Assembly (NCBI GenBank): GCA_903868035.1
Contig: CAIPTQ010000320.1
Coordinates: forward strand, 1 to 12,873
DNA: 12,873 nucleotides
Source of the DNA: an uncultured Phycisphaerales bacterium
GTDB lineage: Bacteria; Planctomycetota; Phycisphaerae; WQYP01
Direction: 5' to 3'
The notes beneath the pieces are model-generated. The model saw only the letters and a program-made list of their open reading frames with translations. It searched no databases and was not told the DNA's origin. Position 1 is the first letter of the stretch. Every line of letters starts with the position of its first letter. Shown here piece by piece: positions 6,665 to 12,785 of this stretch. Position numbers and translations under genes: made by a program.

Positions 6665-8079
6665 AATTCCGACACCGATAACCGCTGGGGCGCCGCCTCC
6701 GCCGCGCCCGGCGATGAACCGGTCAGCACCAACACCTGCCGGCCGGTTGTCCGCCGGCACTCCTGGGCGATCTCCTCAAGCACACCCCGTGCGGATTCTT
6801 CCAACAACACCGTCACGCCGCCCTCACCCTCGCCCCCGGCAAGTCTCGCGCCATACAGCCCGCGCTCCGGGCCGCGCTGCGTGACCCCTTGCACCAGCAC
6901 ATCGGCGGTTTCGTTGCCCAGGCGTGCCTCGCGCGTGCAGGCGGCATGGGATTCGAGCATCAGCTCTCCGGCCCCAGCGGCATGCTTGCGCCTTTCGCCG
7001 GCGGAGAGCGGTTCCGCCAGCGCCCGCAAATGACCGACAAAGGCTTCCGTGCGGGCGTTCTCCGCGACGTGGAACGTCGCCGCCGCGCGGGGATAGTAGA
7101 TTGTCGCAGGATCGACCGTGCTCAGCCGATCGGCGATCGCCCCGTGGGTGTTCAGGAATTCCCCGCCCGTCAGCGTCTCGGGCAGCATCTGTCGGAAGTA
7201 CCGCCCGAACGCGTCCACCGTCAGATTCGCCAGATAGCCGCGCGTCGGATCCTTCTTGCTGCCCGTGTCGGCATAGAACCGCGCGATCATCGCCTGGGCC
7301 ATGAACGCCGCGACGCGCGTCGCGCGGCATGCCGCCGAATCCTCGTGCCTAAATTGCAGCCCCGCGAACATCATCCCCGCCGGCACCGCCACGAATCCCT
7401 TGTGCTCGTGCGGCTGGCATTGCAGCAGCAGCAACTGGTCACTCCGCCCCAACACCGACACCGCCGGCTCCATCACGCCGCCCAGCGTGCCGATAAACTG
7501 GTTCTCAATTTTCTGCGCCAGCAGCGCGATCTCCATGGGGTCCAGGATCAGGTGATACGCCGCCGTCAGCGCCCAGAGCGTGGCGCACGGCAGTGCCGCC
7601 GAAGACGCCGCGCCGGCGCCCACCGGTAAATCCGAAAAACACGCGATGTTCGCCCCGTGGGCCCGCTGCGTGAGCTTCTTGTGCTTGACCAGCATGGGAT
7701 ACGCCCCGGCAATGGGCGCGGCCCACTGGTGGTCGCCGGTGAACAGCTTCTGCAGCGTCTCGATGGGCAGCAGTGCGGCGGTGCCGTAGAAATCATCCAG
7801 CGACAGTGTGACGACGTCCTGCGGTGCCCCTGCGGATGCTGCACGATAATTTTTGATGACCAGCTTCCGGTCGTCGCGCCGCTGCAGCGCCACGGCGGCG
7901 GAGGCTTGCAGGGGCAACCCGCAGGCGAGGCTGCCGGCGTATTCTGAGAGTCCCCCCATCACGTCCAGGCGACCCGGGGCGCGGGCCAGGTACACTTCCT
8001 TGTGCCCGTCGCGCAGGATGGCGGCGGCATCCGATTTCAAATGCCCAAGGAGTTGGGTTATGGGGTCCGGATCAGTCAC
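6649..8079 (-). CDS. GHMP-superfamily sugar kinase, L-arabinokinase-like
   Basis: Predicted cytosolic sugar-1-kinase of the galactokinase/L-arabinokinase branch, which makes sugar-1-phosphate from ATP and L-arabinose or galactose. Seen in order: APGRLDVMGGLSEYAGS (34-50), very close to the plant L-arabinokinase block (there IADYSG); the phosphate loop LPVGAGAASSAAL (151-163); IENQFIGTLGGVMEP (191-205); LLLLQCQPHE (216-225); GARLAGGEGEGGVTVLL (410-426); and a C-terminal TGRQVLVLTGSSPGA (445-459) typical of arabinokinases. Unusual: the catalytic Asp of CGVMDQ is Glu204 here, with flanking Cys to Gly and Gln to Pro; the SEY Glu replaces the Asp of ADY; and the third GHMP motif has Glu in the Gly-rich loop. 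It may be a modified or different-substrate enzyme, or inactive. The frame opens further upstream, but GTG at 8079 is preferred: GGAG lies six bases before it and homology starts soon after. Length is 476 residues. Confidence 0.82.
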   Translation of the reverse strand: MTDPDPITQLLGHLKSDAAAILRDGHKEVYLARAPGRLDVMGGLSEYAGSLACGLPLQASAAVALQRRDDRKLVIKNYRAASAGAPQDVVTLSLDDFYGTAALLPIETLQKLFTGDHQWAAPIAGAYPMLVKHKKLTQRAHGANIACFSDLPVGAGAASSAALPCATLWALTAAYHLILDPMEIALLAQKIENQFIGTLGGVMEPAVSVLGRSDQLLLLQCQPHEHKGFVAVPAGMMFAGLQFRHEDSAACRATRVAAFMAQAMIARFYADTGSKKDPTRGYLANLTVDAFGRYFRQMLPETLTGGEFLNTHGAIADRLSTVDPATIYYPRAAATFHVAENARTEAFVGHLRALAEPLSAGERRKHAAGAGELMLESHAACTREARLGNETADVLVQGVTQRGPERGLYGARLAGGEGEGGVTVLLEESARGVLEEIAQECRRTTGRQVLVLTGSSPGAAEAAPQRLSVSELVADH

Positions 8080-8085
8080 GGGCCA

Positions 8086-8089
8086 CTCC
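8086..8089 (-). promoter_or_regulatory. Ribosome binding site deciding the GTG start of the kinase
   Basis: On the reverse strand GGAG stands six bases before the GTG at 8079. The frame stays open upstream for about 41 more codons, with no ribosome binding site and no family-like sequence, so this motif decides the start. Confidence 0.65.
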
Positions 8090-8165
8090 GTATGTGCGGC
8101 AAACCAAGTGTAGTTTAGCCTATTGGTGCCTGCCCGGCGAAGCTGTGACGCGCGCCGGATTGGGT

Positions 8166-8171
8166 TATTAT
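8166..8171 (+). promoter_or_regulatory. Candidate -10 element for the zinc-ribbon gene
   Basis: TATTAT matches the sigma70 -10 consensus at five of six positions. The -35 region 17 bases upstream (CTGTGA, 8143-8148) is poor. If it is used, the leader is only about a dozen bases, just enough to hold the ribosome binding site. Confidence 0.3.
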
Positions 8172-8178
8172 GCGGCCT

Positions 8179-8184
8179 GGAGGT
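8179..8184 (+). promoter_or_regulatory. Strong ribosome binding site for the zinc-ribbon gene
   Basis: GGAGGT stands five bases before GTG at 8190 and decides that start. The nearer ATG at 8185 is in another frame and meets a stop after four codons. Confidence 0.7.
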
Positions 8185-8189
8185 ATGCC

Positions 8190-8387
8190 GTGTCGGTGAC
8201 ATGTCCCTATTGCGGCCATCGGATGCGTGTGCAAGGCGCTCATGCCGGTCGTTTTTTGCCCGCCTGCGCCCGCTGCGGCGACACGTTCATGCTGGTCCTC
8301 CCCGCCGACCCGGACGCCCCGCCCCTGGTCACCCCGCTGGATGAGACGCGGCGGAAGATCAAATCGCGGCGGAAGCATTCGGGGTAG
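8190..8387 (+). CDS. Small zinc-ribbon protein, planctomycete type
   Basis: This 65-residue protein begins at a GTG with a strong ribosome binding site. Its N-terminal half is a four-cysteine ribbon: CPYC at 5-8 and CARC at 26-29, with a basic stretch GHRMRVQGAHAGRF between them. From memory of the family, this layout resembles the zinc-ribbon module at the N-terminus of planctomycete serine/threonine kinases and other proteins, and resembles MJ0042-type ribbons. The ribbon is followed by an acidic and Pro-rich linker (PADPDAPPLVTPLD, 41-54) and a basic tail (RRKIKSRRKHSG). In larger relatives such a linker leads into another domain; here a stop follows instead. It could be a free-standing nucleic-acid or protein-binding ribbon or the remnant of a longer gene. 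It is divergent from the kinase gene and converges on rpsG. Zinc binding is inferred from the cysteines; function unknown. Confidence 0.75.
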   Translation: MSVTCPYCGHRMRVQGAHAGRFLPACARCGDTFMLVLPADPDAPPLVTPLDETRRKIKSRRKHSG

Positions 8388-8436
8388 GGGCCGGGAATCA
8401 ACGCCGCGCCATGCGCAAGGCATTGTAATGTACCCG

Positions 8437-8467
8437 AAAAAAGCCCCGCGATGTTGTCGCGGGGCTT
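8437..8467 (-). terminator. Strong intrinsic terminator after rpsG
   Basis: An 11-base perfect stem (AAGCCCCGCGA, 8441-8451, with TCGCGGGGCTT, 8457-8467) encloses a five-base loop. Read on the reverse strand it is followed by six T, the classic Rho-independent form. It starts 32 bases beyond the rpsG stop and ends the rpsL-rpsG transcript. On the forward strand no T run follows, so it is directed at the reverse strand. Confidence 0.92.
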
Positions 8468-8498
8468 CGGGAACGGCTTGATTTGACTGCGCGTTGTG

Positions 8499-8975
8499 TT
8501 ACCACGCGAAGTGGGCGAACGCCTTGTTCGCTTCCGCCATCTTATGCACGTTCTCCCGCATCGTCATCGCATCGCCTTCCTTGCGCGACGCCGCGATGAG
8601 TTGCTCGGCCAGGCGCTCGTGCATGGCCTTGCCGCTCTTGGAACGCGAGGCTTCCAGCAGCCACCGGATCGCCAGCGACTGCTGCCGCTTGCGGCCCACG
8701 GCCATGGGCACCTGGTAGTTGGCCCCGCCGACCCGCCGCGAGCGCACTTCGATGTTCGGCTTGACGTTGTTGAGCGCCAGCTCGAAGACGTCATAGGGCT
8801 TCATGTCCTTGACGCGGTTTTCGATGATCTTGAACGCCCCGTACACCACGCGCTGGGCCGTGGCCTTCTTGCCGCCGTACATCAGGCAGTTGATGAACTT
8901 CGACAGCAGCAGGCTGCCGTAGACGGGGTCGGGTTTCAGGTTTTCGACGGAGGAGGTGTAGGACTTGGCCGACAT
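8499..8975 (-). CDS. rpsG: 30S ribosomal protein S7
   Basis: S7 binds the 3' major domain of 16S rRNA, nucleates assembly of the 30S head and contacts the E-site tRNA. The 158-residue product matches the usual 155-156 length. Diagnostic blocks are PDPVYGSLLLSKFINCLMYG (16-35), NNVKPNIEVRSRRVGGANYQVP in the middle, RQQSLAIRWLLEASRS, and the C-terminal AMTMRENVHKMAEANKAFAH. The frame extends to 9044, but the ATG at 8975 is the family start and has AAAGGA five bases before it. It follows rpsL after 140 bases, an unusually long gap for this pair, filled by inverted heptad repeats. An intrinsic terminator follows directly, so fusA and tuf, the usual next genes of the str operon, are not in this transcript. 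The call is certain. Confidence 0.98.
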   Translation of the reverse strand: MSAKSYTSSVENLKPDPVYGSLLLSKFINCLMYGGKKATAQRVVYGAFKIIENRVKDMKPYDVFELALNNVKPNIEVRSRRVGGANYQVPMAVGRKRQQSLAIRWLLEASRSKSGKAMHERLAEQLIAASRKEGDAMTMRENVHKMAEANKAFAHFAW

Positions 8976-9028
8976 GGAATTCCTTTCGTTTTCTCCCGAT
9001 CCGCCACAAAGGCGGGGGATACTAATGC

Positions 9029-9056
9029 GAGTTTCGAGTTTCATGTTTCAAGTTTC
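9029..9056. repeat. Heptad repeat array, left arm of an inverted pair
   Basis: Four 7-base units of pattern NAGTTTC stand in tandem: GAGTTTC, GAGTTTC, ATGTTTC, AAGTTTC. The complement is the GAAACTN unit found in the right arm at 9079-9113. It lies in the gap between rpsL and rpsG. Bases 9045-9059 are perfectly complementary to 9097-9111 (15 base pairs, 37-base loop). Confidence 0.85.
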
Positions 9057-9078
9057 CAGGGAACTCGCAGCGCCGGTT

Positions 9079-9113
9079 TCAACTCGAAACTGGCAACTGG
9101 AAACTTGAAACTA
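9079..9113. repeat. Heptad repeat array, right arm of an inverted pair
   Basis: Five 7-base units of consensus GAAACTN lie in tandem: TCAACTC, GAAACTG, GCAACTG, GAAACTT, GAAACTA. The array ends two bases from the rpsL stop codon. With the left arm it can form a long hairpin in the rpsL-rpsG mRNA. There is no T run after it, so it looks like a processing or stability element, or a mobile short repeat, rather than a terminator. Confidence 0.85.
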
Positions 9114-9115
9114 TT

Positions 9116-9487
9116 TTACTTGGGTTTCTTGGCCCCGTACTTCGAGCGGCTCCGGCGGCGGGCTTCCACGCCCGAGGCGTCCAGCACGCCGCGGACGATG
9201 TGGTACCGCACGCCCGGCAGGTCGCGCACGCGGCCGCCGCGCACCAGCACGATCGAGTGTTCCTGCAGGTTGTGGTCGATCCCCGGGATGTACGCCGTGA
9301 CTTCCCGGCCGTTGGACAGCCGCACGCGGGCGACCTTCCGCAGGGCCGAGTTGGGCTTCTTGGGGGTCATGGTCTTGACGATCAGGCACACGCCGCGCTT
9401 GGCGGGTGAGGCATCCAGATCCTTGACCTTGTTGATGCGCTTGAGACTGCGGCGCGGCTTCTTGATCAACTGATTAATCGTCGGCAT
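9116..9487 (-). CDS. rpsL: 30S ribosomal protein S12 (with Arg88)
   Basis: S12 sits at the decoding centre and controls accuracy. The 123-residue product is of standard length. Blocks seen: [13 protein letters not shown] (1-13), KRGVCLIV (30-37), [20 protein letters not shown] (41-60), [20 protein letters not shown] (72-91) and [32 protein letters not shown] at the end. In the numbering shared with E. coli, Lys43 is kept but position 88 is Arg (codon CGC) instead of Lys. Lys88 to Arg is a known streptomycin-resistance change in other bacteria. Asp89, the site of RimO methylthiolation in E. coli, is kept. The loop before Lys43 is also altered (LIVKTMTP for TRVYTTTP). The start follows AAAGGG after five bases and matches the family. 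A good promoter candidate lies about 95 bases upstream, so the pair rpsL-rpsG forms its own unit. Identity is certain. Confidence 0.98.
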   Translation of the reverse strand: MPTINQLIKKPRRSLKRINKVKDLDASPAKRGVCLIVKTMTPKKPNSALRKVARVRLSNGREVTAYIPGIDHNLQEHSIVLVRGGRVRDLPGVRYHIVRGVLDASGVEARRRSRSKYGAKKPK

Positions 9488-9580
9488 CAGAACCCTTTAT
9501 CTATTCGCTGGTCATCAGGCGTCATGCCGCACTCGGAACGCTTCCGCACGCGCGCCTTGCCGCCTAAAAACGAGCCGCTT

Positions 9581-9609
9581 ACTGTATCCCAAAGGGCTGC
9601 CGCTTGCAA
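9581..9609 (-). promoter_or_regulatory. rpsL: Candidate sigma70 promoter of rpsL-rpsG
   Basis: Reading the reverse strand, TTGCAA (9609-9604), an exact 17-base spacer and TACAGT (9586-9581) form a sigma70-like promoter, with four of six matches in each box. It lies in the 171-base gap before rpsL and leaves a leader of roughly 85-90 bases. Confidence 0.55.
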
Positions 9610-9624
9610 GAGATACGCGTTTGT

Positions 9625-9645
9625 GTTTTGCGGTGCAGGCAAAAC
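9625..9645. other. Short hairpin between the 342-residue gene and rpsL
   Basis: GTTTTGC (9625-9631) and GCAAAAC (9639-9645) are perfect complements around a seven-base loop. It lies 13 bases beyond the stop codon of the upstream reverse-strand gene. The stem is AT-rich and no T run follows, so it is at best a weak terminator. Confidence 0.3.
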
Positions 9646-9658
9646 GGCCAGATTCCGG

Positions 9659-10687
9659 TCACGGTTTGGCCGGTGAAAATTCCCAATACACGCCGGTGAC
9701 ACTCTCCGCTGGCACGGCGAAAGTTTTGTCGCCGGCCGTGGCGGTCGTCCCTTGGTCGGTCTTCTTGAAACCAATCGGATCACCCTTCTTGAGCGTCACC
9801 GTGGCAAGCTGTTTCGGTTCCACAGTGATGCCCGTACCGCCACGGGCGCCGCCGCCGCCGCGGCCCGTGGTGGGTGGTTTTGGCTGCGCGGCGTCGGATG
9901 CCAATGGCGGCGCCTGATATTCCCGCAGCAGATACGTCCCCGCTTCCGGCACCCGCACCATCCCCGGTTGTGCCGCATAACCCAGGATGCGGTATGTCGA
10001 TATATCATTGTCCGTCATCGCCTTGACCACGGACCACTCCAACTCAAACCGCTGGTCGAGCGTGAGCAGGGCATCAATGGCCTTGAGCGTGGCGCGGGTC
10101 TTCTGCGTGAATGTCGCCTGTTGGGTCATTCGCCCGATCTGATCACCCGTCTGCGCGAAAATGGCGGCTTGCTTGGACATCTCGGCAAGATCGGCCTTGA
10201 ACTGGTCCATCATCGCCTTGATTTTGGCCATCTGCGCATCATCGGCACCGGCCGCCTTGATCAGGGCCACATAAGCCGCCGATTTGTCTTGCAGCATCCG
10301 CCCCTTCATCTCCCCCAAAGATCTGCCGTGATCCGCAATCCAAGCCAGATCCTGGCGCGCTTTGAGTGCGAGGATAATGTCCTGGGTGGATTGCACGACT
10401 TTCGCCTGATCCGCCTGAATGCCTTCGATGGTCGGATTAGCCGCGGCGTTATTTTTCATCGCAGCCAGCGCCTCGTTCATTGGCTGAAGAGTCTTGCGCA
10501 TCAGTTCCTTGTCGCCATCCGTGAGCCAGGGATGATCGAGGATCGGCCCGACCACGCCGTCGGCAAGCATCTGATCCTGGGCCAGCGTCATCGCCAGATA
10601 GTCTGCCGGCGCAATCTGCTGCGCCAGCGCCACGCCAATGCCGCTGAGGATGCCCAGTAAGATGCCCGGTATATGTTGAGTGCGCAT
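9659..10687 (-). CDS. Exported helical protein of unknown function
   Basis: I do not recognise this 342-residue protein. Residues 1-22 form a Sec signal peptide (hydrophobic ILLGILSGIGVALA, cleavage near ALA-QQ), so it is periplasmic or secreted. Residues about 25-235 are Ala-, Met-, Lys- and Gln-rich and read as long amphipathic helices, likely coiled coil (for instance AKIKAMMDQFKADLAEMSKQ at 154-173). A Pro/Gly-rich linker (GRGGGGARGGTG, 275-286) leads to a short beta domain (287-342) with VTLKKGDPIGFKK and GDKTFAVPAESVTGVYWEF. The first part resembles helical periplasmic repeat proteins only in composition. AGGAG lies seven bases before the ATG at 10687, which settles the start although the frame is open 20 codons earlier. 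It is downstream of another exported unknown gene on the same strand. No function is proposed. Confidence 0.8.
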   Translation of the reverse strand: MRTQHIPGILLGILSGIGVALAQQIAPADYLAMTLAQDQMLADGVVGPILDHPWLTDGDKELMRKTLQPMNEALAAMKNNAAANPTIEGIQADQAKVVQSTQDIILALKARQDLAWIADHGRSLGEMKGRMLQDKSAAYVALIKAAGADDAQMAKIKAMMDQFKADLAEMSKQAAIFAQTGDQIGRMTQQATFTQKTRATLKAIDALLTLDQRFELEWSVVKAMTDNDISTYRILGYAAQPGMVRVPEAGTYLLREYQAPPLASDAAQPKPPTTGRGGGGARGGTGITVEPKQLATVTLKKGDPIGFKKTDQGTTATAGDKTFAVPAESVTGVYWEFSPAKP

Positions 10688-10718
10688 GGTTATTCTCCTG
10701 ACAAACCCATCCGCTGAT

Positions 10719-10747
10719 ATCATGAGGGCACGTGGATTTGGATGCAA
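10719..10747 (-). promoter_or_regulatory. Candidate promoter for the 342-residue exported protein
   Basis: On the reverse strand TTGCAT (10747-10742), a 17-base spacer and CATGAT (10724-10719) form a moderate sigma70-like pair 31 bases before the ATG. The palindrome TGATATCA (10715-10722) overlaps the -10 box. The fit is moderate only. Confidence 0.35.
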
Positions 10748-10767
10748 GAGGATATGCGTAAGGGCCA

Positions 10768-10797
10768 GACGCCCGAAGACGCCCGAAGACGCCCGAT
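10768..10797. repeat. Three-copy 10-bp tandem repeat
   Basis: GACGCCCGAA occurs twice, followed at once by GACGCCCGAT, giving three head-to-tail copies with one mismatch. It lies in the 128-base gap between the two exported-protein genes, beyond the stop of the upstream one. Confidence 0.85.
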
Positions 10798-10815
10798 GGC
10801 GCGTAAACTTCGGGA

Positions 10816-11583
10816 TTATTTGATGCCGCCGACGATGCCGTTCTTGGCGTCCGGCTTGTCGGGTAGCGCGATGGCGGCAGCCTGGGACGCCGGGGCCGAA
10901 GCCGTCGCCGGCACCGCCGGCAACCCCGGCAAATTGCCCAACTGCGGCAGGAATTGCCAGTTCTGCTGCAGCTCCGCGGGCTTCCCGCGGACCCGCGCCA
11001 GCACTTTTTCAGTGTTCGCGTCCTTCGCCCACCCCCCAAAAAGATTCTCAAAGTACCACAGTTCCACGCGATAGATCACTTCGCCCCCCGTGTCGGAGTG
11101 GAAGTCGCGCGTGCGGATCAGCTCCACCAGCACCGTCGCGTGCTGATGGTCCGCGGCCATCTTCAGCGGCCGGCACTTGTCGTAAAACTGCGGCACATCC
11201 GTGATAAGCACCTCAATCGCTTTGCGATCGTCCGCCGTGGCTGCGGTTGAGGGAATGATCGGCCGGTGGTAATCCATGTTCGCGCCTTCCCACCGCGTCA
11301 CCGTCCCATCACCGGCGGTGGTCCAGACAATCAAATCATAGGCGCGGCCGGGCAGCAGATGATCGACATGAAACTGGCCCTGGCCGTTGACGGCGCCTTC
11401 GTAGAGGAACTGGTCCTTGGGATTCAGCTCGGAAGTTTTCAGGACATCCGCCCACGTCCGATCCACCGCCGCCAGACGGGTGATGCGATTCTTGGTCGTG
11501 ATGGTGCCGGGAAGGGAGACCGCGGGCTGCGTGTCAGCGGCGAGGAGTAGGGGGAGGAGGAGGATGGGAACAAATCGACGCAT
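10816..11583 (-). CDS. Exported protein with a carboxypeptidase-regulatory-like beta domain
   Basis: The 255-residue product starts with a short Sec signal peptide (MRRFVPILLLPLLLAA, cleavage near residue 16). Residues about 22-95 look like a carboxypeptidase-regulatory or transthyretin-like beta sandwich: PGTITTKNRITRLAAVDR, then GQGQFHVDHLLPGRAYDLIVWT (the usual 'F..HLPPG.YDL' turn). The middle (120-210) mixes helix and strand, with a single Cys137 and WYFENLFGGWAKD (176-188). The C-terminus is a low-complexity Pro/Ala region ending in GIVGGIK. No catalytic motif is visible, so a structural or binding role outside the cytoplasm is likely. The frame is open to 11703, but ATG at 11583 begins the signal peptide and is chosen; its ribosome binding site is weak. 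It lies 104 bases after the methyltransferase gene on the same strand. The fold is inferred; the function is unknown. Confidence 0.75.
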   Translation of the reverse strand: MRRFVPILLLPLLLAADTQPAVSLPGTITTKNRITRLAAVDRTWADVLKTSELNPKDQFLYEGAVNGQGQFHVDHLLPGRAYDLIVWTTAGDGTVTRWEGANMDYHRPIIPSTAATADDRKAIEVLITDVPQFYDKCRPLKMAADHQHATVLVELIRTRDFHSDTGGEVIYRVELWYFENLFGGWAKDANTEKVLARVRGKPAELQQNWQFLPQLGNLPGLPAVPATASAPASQAAAIALPDKPDAKNGIVGGIK

Positions 11584-11654
11584 GGCGGCATTATCGGTGA
11601 CCAGGGGTTCGGAAAACAAGGAGCGGAAGATCAAGAGTCCAGGAAGTGTGCATC

Positions 11655-11686
11655 TCCTTGTCTCCCCCTCTCCCTGTCTCCTTGTC
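11655..11686. repeat. Degenerate 8-bp tandem repeat after the methyltransferase gene
   Basis: On the reverse strand the units GACAAGGA, GACAGGGA, GAGGGGGA and GACAAGGA follow head to tail, starting one base after the methyltransferase stop codon. The array is purely purine apart from C, so the other strand is a C/T tract. Confidence 0.85.
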
Positions 11687-11687
11687 T

Positions 11688-12785
11688 TCATCCCGGTTTG
11701 CACACGAAAATCGTCAGCCCATCCGTGTTCAGCGGCGTTTCTTCAAGGATGCGGTAGCGCGCCTTGGCCAGGGCCTCGCGCCATTGTTCCGCCGGCCAGG
11801 GGTAGGACCGGGCAAGATTCAGCAACAGCGTAAGCTCCGGTGCGTAATAATTGCGGTCAAAGCGCGGCGACGCCACCGGTTCGATCAACAGCAGCGTGGC
11901 GGTCGGAAAGTTCTTTGGCAATGCCGCCAGGATGCGGGCGATGTCCTCGGGCCGGGCGGTGAGTTCGGAGAACAACCCGGTCGCCACCAGCCCGTTGATT
12001 TCCTTCCACAACTGCCGCGAAACGCCGATGCGGTCAAACGTCCGCTGCGTCTGCGTGCAGACATCAAACGAACTGGCCGCGACGGCGATCAGCCGCTTCT
12101 CCAAATCCGCCGCGGTGATCGCCGCATTCGCCCGGCGCACGGCAATCGCGTCCGCGCCGATGCCCACACCCACCACCCGCTTGTGCTCCCGGGCAATGTG
12201 CATCAGCAGGTCGCCGGCCCCGCAGGAGATGTCCATCACGTGCGAGAGCTTGTGCTTGGCGATCAGGTTCGCCACCGCGGGATAAACCTCCGCCGCATAA
12301 CGCTTGGCCTGCGAGTCGATCAGATACTCCGCCTTGCGCAGCACCGAACCCACGGTTCCCCCGGCCCCGGTTCCCGCGCCCGTTGCTCCCCCATTCAGCC
12401 CCGCGGGGGCATACGTCTTGAGCTTGGCCAGCAGATGCTCGGCCATGTCCAGCACCGGCTGATAGGCGCGGACCAGTTCCAGGACGGCATCTTCATGTTC
12501 CAGCAGCGCCTTACCGTCGCCGGAAAGATGCGCGCCATCCTTTTTCAGCGTGACCAGGCCGGCGGACGCCAGGTAATTCAGCAAGGCCTGCAAAATATCC
12601 GGCGACATGTTCGTGCGGGTGGCGTACACCAGCGGGTCCAGCCCCTCCCCGGATTCGGTCTGGTACTTCAGCATGGCCTCCAAAACGCCGGCATGGCGGA
12701 GCGTCCACCAGGCGATCAACGTGCAATGCCCCGACAGAAACTGCCGGGCGATTTGCTGCGCTTGCTTGCGGGCGATCGAGAACAT
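11688..12785 (-). CDS. SAM-dependent methyltransferase with N-terminal winged-helix-like domain
   Basis: Class I methyltransferase of 365 residues, cytosolic. Residues about 1-95 form a helical dimerisation/winged-helix region as in small-molecule O-methyltransferases (SPDILQALLNYLASAGLVTL, 61-80, then a basic LKKDGAHLSGDGKALL). A Gly-rich linker (131-143) leads to the Rossmann core. Motif I is VMDISCGAGDLLMHIA (183-198), followed by the acidic-strand region VVGVGIGADAI (204-214). Later strands include ATLLLIEPVAS (296-306) and a C-terminal YRILEETPLNTDGLTIFVCK, the usual beta-hairpin end of such enzymes. The canonical Asp/Glu at the end of strand 2 is replaced by Gly in GIGADA, so cofactor contacts may differ. 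ATG at 12785 is chosen; a TTG at 12824 would add only the translated heptad leader. No clear ribosome binding site is seen. Substrate unknown; no biosynthetic partner genes lie nearby. Confidence 0.82.
   Translation of the reverse strand: MFSIARKQAQQIARQFLSGHCTLIAWWTLRHAGVLEAMLKYQTESGEGLDPLVYATRTNMSPDILQALLNYLASAGLVTLKKDGAHLSGDGKALLEHEDAVLELVRAYQPVLDMAEHLLAKLKTYAPAGLNGGATGAGTGAGGTVGSVLRKAEYLIDSQAKRYAAEVYPAVANLIAKHKLSHVMDISCGAGDLLMHIAREHKRVVGVGIGADAIAVRRANAAITAADLEKRLIAVAASSFDVCTQTQRTFDRIGVSRQLWKEINGLVATGLFSELTARPEDIARILAALPKNFPTATLLLIEPVASPRFDRNYYAPELTLLLNLARSYPWPAEQWREALAKARYRILEETPLNTDGLTIFVCKPG

Noticed and set aside
9029..9113. CRISPR array
   Set aside because: The repeats are 7 bases long with no spacers and no cas genes nearby.
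8496..9473. Long forward open frame across rpsG and rpsL
   Set aside because: It is antisense to two certain ribosomal genes and runs through the heptad repeats, so it is not coding.
9488..9580. Riboswitch or leader RNA before rpsL
   Set aside because: The roughly 90-base leader shows no conserved riboswitch motif or strong terminator/antiterminator pair by eye.
9488..9783. Small reverse-strand open frame through the rpsL leader
   Set aside because: It overlaps the promoter candidate and the end of the 342-residue gene in another frame, and shows no recognisable protein pattern.
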